This document shows positions 59,279-64,000 of a DNA stretch of 64,000 bases, in pieces. The DNA is taken from the NCBI GenBank assembly GCA_965277275.1, contig CBDICG010000002.1, positions 2,976,001 to 3,040,000 of the forward strand, given 5' to 3'. The notes beneath the pieces are model-generated. The model saw only the letters and a program-made list of their open reading frames with translations, did no database searches and was not told the DNA's origin. The stretch is from HLUCCA09 sp965277275. Its GTDB lineage: Bacteria; Pseudomonadota; Alphaproteobacteria; Rhodobacterales; Rhodobacteraceae. Made by a program: the position numbers and the translations under genes. The stretch's first letter is position 1, and the number at the start of each line of letters is the position of its first letter.

Positions 59279-60801
59279 CGCCCCCCGACCTGACGCTGAT
59301 TTTCGGTGACAGCGGCAATGCCCCGCCCGAGGGCGTTCTGACCCTCAAACACCTGATCAACGGTGCGTGGGTCGAGTCCGTCTCAGGCGAGACGTTCGAG
59401 CGCGCGGCCCCGGCCACCGGCCAAGCCGTCTCCGTCGCCAGCAAGGGCGGCACCGACGAGGCGAACGCAGCCATTGCGGCCGCTCGCGCGGCGTTCGACG
59501 ATGGCCGTTGGTCGGAGACATCAGGGAGCGCGCGTTCGAAGCTTTTGAGCCGCGTGGCGGACCTGATCGACGAAAACCGCGCGCGCATCGCGCTGTACGA
59601 GACGATGGAGAGCGGCAAGCCCATCAGTCAGGCCGAGGCCGAGATCGCGGGTGCCGCTGACATCTGGCGCTATGCCGCGACGCTGGCGTGGAATATCCGC
59701 GGCACGAGCCAGAATGCGCTGGGCAGCGACATGTTGGGGATGACGCTGAAGGAGCCCATCGGCGTCGTCTCGATGATCACGCCGTGGAATTTCCCGTTCC
59801 TGATTGTGTCCCAGAAGCTGCCTTTCGCGTTGGCCGCCGGGTGTACCGCCGTTGTGAAGCCATCGGAGATGACGTCCGCCACCACGGTGCTGCTGGGAGA
59901 GCTTCTTGTCGAGGCTGGCATCCCCGCCGGCGTCGTGAACATCGTCCTCGGCTACGGCGACCCCGTCGGTGCTGCGATGACGACGCATCCCGGGGTCGAC
60001 ATGGTGTCCTTCACCGGCTCCACGGGCGTTGGCAAGGCCATCGTCGCGGCCACGTCCGGCACGCTCAAGAAGGTGTCGCTGGAGCTTGGCGGCAAGAACC
60101 CGCAGGTGATCTTTGCTGACGCGGATCTCGATCAGGCCGCCGACGCCATTGCCTTTGGCGTCTACTTCAACGCCGGAGAGTGCTGCAATTCCGGCTCCCG
60201 CATCATCGTCCATGAGGATGTCGCGGATGCGCTGAACGAAAAGGTCGTGGCTCTCTCCCGAAAGGTCCCCTTTGGCGACCCGCTGAACCCGGCCACGAAG
60301 GTCGGCGCGATCATCTCTGCCGAACACCAGGCCAAGATCGACGGCTATGTGAAGGAGGCCGCCGCGGAAGGTGCGACAGTTTTGCTCGGAGGCGCCCCGC
60401 TCGACGTTGTGGGCTTGTCAGGCCAATTCTACCAGCCCACGCTCGTCGTCGGCGTGACGGCTGACATGCCCATTGCGCGGGAGGAGGTTTTCGGGCCGGT
60501 GCTTTCGGTTCTCACGTTCAAGACGTTCGACGAGGCCATCGCGCTTGCAAACAGCGCGGCCTACGGCCTCTCCGCCGGCGTCTGGAGCGAGAACGTGCAC
60601 ACCTGTCTGGAGTTCACGCGCAAGGTACGGGCCGGCACCGTCTGGACCAATACCTGGATGGACGGCTACCCCGAGCTGCCCTTTGGCGGCGTCAAGGAAA
60701 GCGGGCTCGGGCGTGAGCTCGGCCCCAACGGCATCGAGGAGTTCCTCGAGACCAAGACTGTCCAGATGCGCATCGGCAAAACACGCGCGATGTGGGTCTG
60801 A
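59275..60801 (+). CDS. NAD(P)-dependent aldehyde dehydrogenase
   Basis: The 508-residue enzyme has the full ALDH set: MITPWNFPFLIVSQKLPFAL, KPSEMTSATTVLLGE, FTGSTGVGKAI, catalytic Glu in LELGGKNPQVIFADADLDQA, catalytic Cys in YFNAGECCNSGSRI, and EEVFGPVLSVLTFK. It oxidises an aldehyde to an acid. ATG 59275 overlaps the preceding stop, making a four-gene coupled unit with the reductase, CoA-transferase and hydratase. Substrate unknown; a sugar- or polyol-derived aldehyde fits the operon. Confidence 0.92.
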   Translation: MTPPDLTLIFGDSGNAPPEGVLTLKHLINGAWVESVSGETFERAAPATGQAVSVASKGGTDEANAAIAAARAAFDDGRWSETSGSARSKLLSRVADLIDENRARIALYETMESGKPISQAEAEIAGAADIWRYAATLAWNIRGTSQNALGSDMLGMTLKEPIGVVSMITPWNFPFLIVSQKLPFALAAGCTAVVKPSEMTSATTVLLGELLVEAGIPAGVVNIVLGYGDPVGAAMTTHPGVDMVSFTGSTGVGKAIVAATSGTLKKVSLELGGKNPQVIFADADLDQAADAIAFGVYFNAGECCNSGSRIIVHEDVADALNEKVVALSRKVPFGDPLNPATKVGAIISAEHQAKIDGYVKEAAAEGATVLLGGAPLDVVGLSGQFYQPTLVVGVTADMPIAREEVFGPVLSVLTFKTFDEAIALANSAAYGLSAGVWSENVHTCLEFTRKVRAGTVWTNTWMDGYPELPFGGVKESGLGRELGPNGIEEFLETKTVQMRIGKTRAMWV

Positions 60802-60860
60802 CCAGCAGCGCGCGGTGGGAGACGCGCAATAAGAACAACACGCAGAATGGGAGGATACCA

Positions 60861-62111
60861 ATGCGTAACTTGATGAAGAGGACGACGTCCGCGGCTGCAA
60901 TCCTGACCCTCGCGGGCAGCGTCGCGCAAGCGGCTGACGTTGAGGTGTTGCACTGGTGGACGTCGGGCGGGGAAGCCGCGGCGCTGAACGTGCTCAAGGG
61001 CGATCTTGAAACGCAGGGCATCGGCTGGCAGGATATGCCCGTCGCCGGAGGCGGTGGTGAGCAGGCGATGACCGTTCTGCGCGCCCGTGTTACCGCAGGA
61101 GATGCGCCGACGGCCGTTCAGGGCCTCGGCTTTGACATCCTCGATTGGGGCGCACAGGGCGCTCTGGCGGATCTCAATGCCGTTGCTGCTCAAGAGGGCT
61201 GGGACGATGTCGTGCCCGAAGCATTGCAGGCCTTCGCCAAGTACGACGGCAAGTGGATCTCCGCCCCGGTCAACGTCCACTCGACGAACTGGGTCTGGGC
61301 CAACAAGGAAGTGCTCGACGCCAACGGCATCGCGGTTCCGGAAACGTGGGATGATTTCGTCGCCGCGGTCGAGGCGCTGGCGGCGGCCGGGATCACCCCG
61401 ATCGCCCATGGAGGCCAGGCCTGGCAGGACGCGACCATCTTTGACGCCGTAGCGATGTCCACCGGCGGGCCGGACTTCTACAAGGCCGCGTTCATCGACA
61501 TGGACGAGGACGCCCTCGGCTCCGATACGATGAAGGAAGCGTTCGACCGCATGGCCTTTATCCGCGAAAACGTCGACGACAACTTCTCTGGCCGCGACTG
61601 GAACCTCGCCACCGCGATGGTCATCAACGGCGAGGCCGGCTTCCAGATGATGGGCGATTGGGCCAAAGGCGAGTTTCTCGCGGCCGACAAGGTGCCGGGC
61701 GAGGATTTCCTCTGCTTCCGCTTCCCTGGCACGCAGGAGCAGGTCACGTTCAACGCCGACCAGTTCATGATGTTCGACCAGGGTGGCGCTGTGTCCGACG
61801 AGCAGGCGGCGCTTGCCTCCGCGATCCTGTCGCCGTCGTTCCAGGCGGCGTTCAACGTGGTGAAGGGCTCGGTGCCCGCGCGCACAGACGTCTCCGACGC
61901 CGACTTTGACGCGTGCGGCAAGCAGGGCATGGCGGATCTCGCGGCGGCGGCCTCCTCGGGCAATCTCTTCGGCTCCATGGCCCACGGCCACGCCAACCCG
62001 GCGGGTGTGAAGAACGCGATCTACGACGTCGTGACCGCACATTTCAACGGCGAGTACGACAGCGCAACCGCTGTCGAAGAGCTCGTTGACGCGGTCTCGA
62101 TCGCCCAGTGA
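60861..62111 (+). CDS. Sugar ABC transporter substrate-binding protein (glucose/mannose-type)
   Basis: The 416-residue protein has a Sec signal (TTSAAAILTLAGSVAQAA) and starts at ATG 60861 after GGGAGGAT. The mature protein begins DVEVLHWWTSGGEAAALNVL and has the features of glucose/mannose-type family-1 SBPs: GGGGEQAMTVLRARVTAGDA, VNVHSTNWVWANKEVLDANG, MMGDWAKGEF and two Cys. It follows the aldehyde dehydrogenase by 59 bp and feeds the two permeases downstream. Confidence 0.92.
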   Translation: MRNLMKRTTSAAAILTLAGSVAQAADVEVLHWWTSGGEAAALNVLKGDLETQGIGWQDMPVAGGGGEQAMTVLRARVTAGDAPTAVQGLGFDILDWGAQGALADLNAVAAQEGWDDVVPEALQAFAKYDGKWISAPVNVHSTNWVWANKEVLDANGIAVPETWDDFVAAVEALAAAGITPIAHGGQAWQDATIFDAVAMSTGGPDFYKAAFIDMDEDALGSDTMKEAFDRMAFIRENVDDNFSGRDWNLATAMVINGEAGFQMMGDWAKGEFLAADKVPGEDFLCFRFPGTQEQVTFNADQFMMFDQGGAVSDEQAALASAILSPSFQAAFNVVKGSVPARTDVSDADFDACGKQGMADLAAAASSGNLFGSMAHGHANPAGVKNAIYDVVTAHFNGEYDSATAVEELVDAVSIAQ

Positions 62112-62119
62112 TCCTTCCC

Positions 62120-62145
62120 GCGGGGTGGCCTTCGGGCCGCCCCGC
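62120..62145 (+). other. Intra-operon hairpin after the binding-protein gene
   Basis: GCGGGGTGGCC-TTCG-GGCCGCCCCGC forms a stable stem-loop with a UUCG tetraloop and one mismatch-type pair, 8 bp after the SBP stop. There is no long U-run (ATTTCTCT follows). It probably protects the abundant SBP mRNA or lowers read-through into the permeases. Confidence 0.7.
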
Positions 62146-62278
62146 ATTTCTCTGCGCACCCAGGAGCTGGTGGCCTCGCTCCACTGCGGCCTTCCGCTTC
62201 CACAACCCGATTTTGCGCGCTCTGGCCCGGCGACCACGCTCACGGACCAGATCGGCGCCCGTCTAGGGGGACCTCGCC

Positions 62279-63196
62279 ATGTCGGCTCGCACCGATGCGG
62301 ATTTCCAGACGCGACTTCAGAACTGGCTGCCAAAGCTCGTCCTGTCGCCGTCGCTCGCGCTGATCTTCCTCTTCGTTTACGGTTTCATCCTGTTCACGGT
62401 GTACATCTCGTTCACCGATAGCCGGATCCTGCCATTTGTCGGCAACGGCGGCGTGCCGGCCTATGATCTGATCGGGTTTAGCAACTATCAAAAGCTTTTC
62501 AGCCTTTCCCATTGGGAAATCGCGCTGACGAACATGGCGATTTTCGCCGGGCTCTACATCGTCATTTGTTGCGCGCTGGGCCTGATGCTGGCCATTTTTC
62601 TCGATCAGAAGATCCGCGGCGAAGGCATCCTGCGCCCGCTCTACCTCTATCCTATGGCGCTGAGCTTCATCGTGACAGGGACCGCGTGGAAGTGGTTCCT
62701 CGACCCTGCCATCGGCCTTGAAAACATCGTTCAGACCTGGGGCTGGACCAGCTTCACCTTCGACTGGATCAAGAACCGCGATTTCGCGATCTACACGGTT
62801 GTCCTAGCCGCCGTGTGGCAGTCGAGCGGGTTCGTGATGGCGATGTTCCTTGCGGGCCTGCGCGGCATCGACAACGAGATCCTCAAGGCAGCGCAGATGG
62901 ACGGCGCGTCCAACTGGAACCTCTACCGCCGGATCATCATCCCGCAGCTGCGGCCCGCGTTCCTGTCGGCCTTCGTGATCCTGGCACACCTCGCCATCAA
63001 GACGTTTGACCTCGTCATCGCGATGACAGGCGGCGGTCCCGGCCGTGCGACAGAGCTGCCCGCCACGTTCATGTACTCTTATGCCTTCAGCCGGAACCAG
63101 ATGGGCATCGGCGCAGCCTCGGCGGTGATCATGCTGATGACCATTGCCGCGATCATGGTCCCCTATCTCTACTCCGAACTGCGGGAGAGGAAGTGA
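62279..63196 (+). CDS. Sugar ABC transporter permease (MalF-like)
   Basis: The 305-residue permease has six hydrophobic segments: LSPSLALIFLFVYGFILFTV, MAIFAGLYIVICCALGLMLA and four more. The EAA coupling loop is LKAAQMDGASNWNLYRRIII at about 202-221, followed by IPQLRPAF. ATG 62279 follows GGGGG-rich leader sequence. The 167-bp gap after the SBP gene holds the hairpin described. Its stop overlaps the next permease. It forms the pore with that protein. Confidence 0.92.
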   Translation: MSARTDADFQTRLQNWLPKLVLSPSLALIFLFVYGFILFTVYISFTDSRILPFVGNGGVPAYDLIGFSNYQKLFSLSHWEIALTNMAIFAGLYIVICCALGLMLAIFLDQKIRGEGILRPLYLYPMALSFIVTGTAWKWFLDPAIGLENIVQTWGWTSFTFDWIKNRDFAIYTVVLAAVWQSSGFVMAMFLAGLRGIDNEILKAAQMDGASNWNLYRRIIIPQLRPAFLSAFVILAHLAIKTFDLVIAMTGGGPGRATELPATFMYSYAFSRNQMGIGAASAVIMLMTIAAIMVPYLYSELRERK

Positions 63197-64000
63197 TGGC
63201 TGCCGCAACCCAGGACACCGCGATCCGCACCGGCCGCGTCGCGCGCGCCACGATCTACCTCGTGCTGATCCTCTTCGCTCTCTTCTACCTGTTGCCGCTC
63301 TACGTGATGCTGGTGAACTCGGTGAAGCCACTCTCCGAGATCACTGGCGGCGGAATGATGTCCCTGCCCGAGGTCTGGACGTTCGAACCCTGGCAAAAGG
63401 CATGGTCCACCGCACAGATCGGTGTCGAGCCGACTGGCCTGCGCCCGTACTTCTGGAACTCGATCTCGATGGTCGTGCCCGCCGTCGCGATCTCGACAAT
63501 CCTCGGCGCGCTCAACGGCTACGTGCTGACGAAATGGCGCTTCAAAGGCGACACGATCCTCTTCGGCCTGATGCTTTTTGCATGCTTCATCCCGTTCCAG
63601 ATCGTGCTGATCCCGATGGCGGCTGTCCTCGGCGTCCTCGGCCTCGCGGGCTCCACCGCCGGTTTGATCCTCGTCCACGTGGTCTACGGCATCGGCTTCT
63701 CGACGCTCTATTTCCGCAACTATTACGCCGTGTTCCCCACCGAGCTCGTGCGCGCCGCCCAGATTGACGGGGCGGGGTTCTTCCAGATCTTCTGGCGGAT
63801 CCTACTGCCCTCCTCGGGGCCGATCTCGGTCGTCTGTATCATCTGGCAGTTCACCAACATCTGGAACGACTTCCTCTTCGGCGCCTCCTTTGCCTCGGGC
63901 GGCGGCGCGCCCATGACAGTGGCACTCAACAACCTTGTGCAGTCCTCCACCGGCGTGAAGGAATACAACGTCCACTTCGCCGGCGCGATCCTCGCCGCCC
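63196..64000 (+). CDS. Sugar ABC transporter permease (MalG-like), truncated by window end
   Basis: ATG 63196 overlaps the preceding stop (TGATG). The visible 268 residues contain an N-terminal helix (ATIYLVLILFALFYLLPLYV), VNSVKPLSEITGG, four further helices and the EAA loop VRAAQIDGAGFFQIFWRILL at about 187-206, then WNDFLFGASFASGGGAPMTV. The frame is open at the last base, so only about the last 15-30 residues and any ATPase gene lie beyond the window. Confidence 0.9.
   Translation, partial: MAAATQDTAIRTGRVARATIYLVLILFALFYLLPLYVMLVNSVKPLSEITGGGMMSLPEVWTFEPWQKAWSTAQIGVEPTGLRPYFWNSISMVVPAVAISTILGALNGYVLTKWRFKGDTILFGLMLFACFIPFQIVLIPMAAVLGVLGLAGSTAGLILVHVVYGIGFSTLYFRNYYAVFPTELVRAAQIDGAGFFQIFWRILLPSSGPISVVCIIWQFTNIWNDFLFGASFASGGGAPMTVALNNLVQSSTGVKEYNVHFAGAILAA

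Overview
The window is high-GC DNA from an alphaproteobacterium, most likely a marine Rhodobacteraceae (Roseobacter-group) species. The evidence is the fla gene set and order (flgE-flgK-flgL-flgI; fliP-fliN-fliH-fliF / fliL-motE-like-motA), the serC-serA operon with a structured leader and serB nearby, IalB, fused DppDF-type ATPases, and dense 4-nt start/stop overlaps. No rRNA, tRNA or CRISPR array was found.

Layout. 1-3898: hook and P-ring flagellar genes. 4043-9438: a peptide-type ABC importer with a divergent Tat-exported binding protein. 9578-11350: dnaX. 12184-15030: serA and serC. 15053-26140: an integrated element of about 11 kb with integrase, excisionase-like and MerR-like genes, prim-pol, a RepA-type ATPase, an iteron-like array and an HK97-type head and packaging module, but no tail or lysis genes. 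This is the gene content of a capsid-forming phage satellite. It sits in the serC leader, and a diverged second leader copy marks its far end.

26516-43274: an accessory island that I consider the most interesting part of the window. Two divergent operons face a 191-bp intergenic region holding three 11-bp-spaced AATT(T/C)CC-like repeats, the spacing used by SARP regulators. The left operon encodes a SARP/TPR regulator, a PAP2/vanadium-haloperoxidase-fold protein with a 13-unit Ala-Arg tract, and a subtilisin-like peptidase. The right operon encodes an animal-type heme peroxidase, a 1259-residue trypsin + DNA/RNA nuclease + subtilisin fusion, two further trypsin-like proteins and a STAND NTPase. 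No clear secretion signals are seen. The whole looks like a regulated intracellular conflict (immune or suicide) system that combines proteolysis, nucleic-acid cleavage and peroxide chemistry. Together with the satellite it separates serC from serB.

43541-47220: serB, ialB, rlmN and a DsbA-like gene. 47239-55679: a second flagellar block with export, MS-ring, switch and stator genes and a large exported protein of unknown function; part of it is notably AT-rich. 55876-64000: a catabolic operon behind a promoter with two identical palindromic operators. It encodes a 1,5-anhydro-D-fructose reductase-like enzyme, a CoA-transferase, an enoyl-CoA hydratase-family protein, an aldehyde dehydrogenase and a sugar ABC importer whose last permease runs off the window.

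Starts were chosen from Shine-Dalgarno sequences, overlaps and family lengths. Functions rest on motifs read by eye, without database searches.
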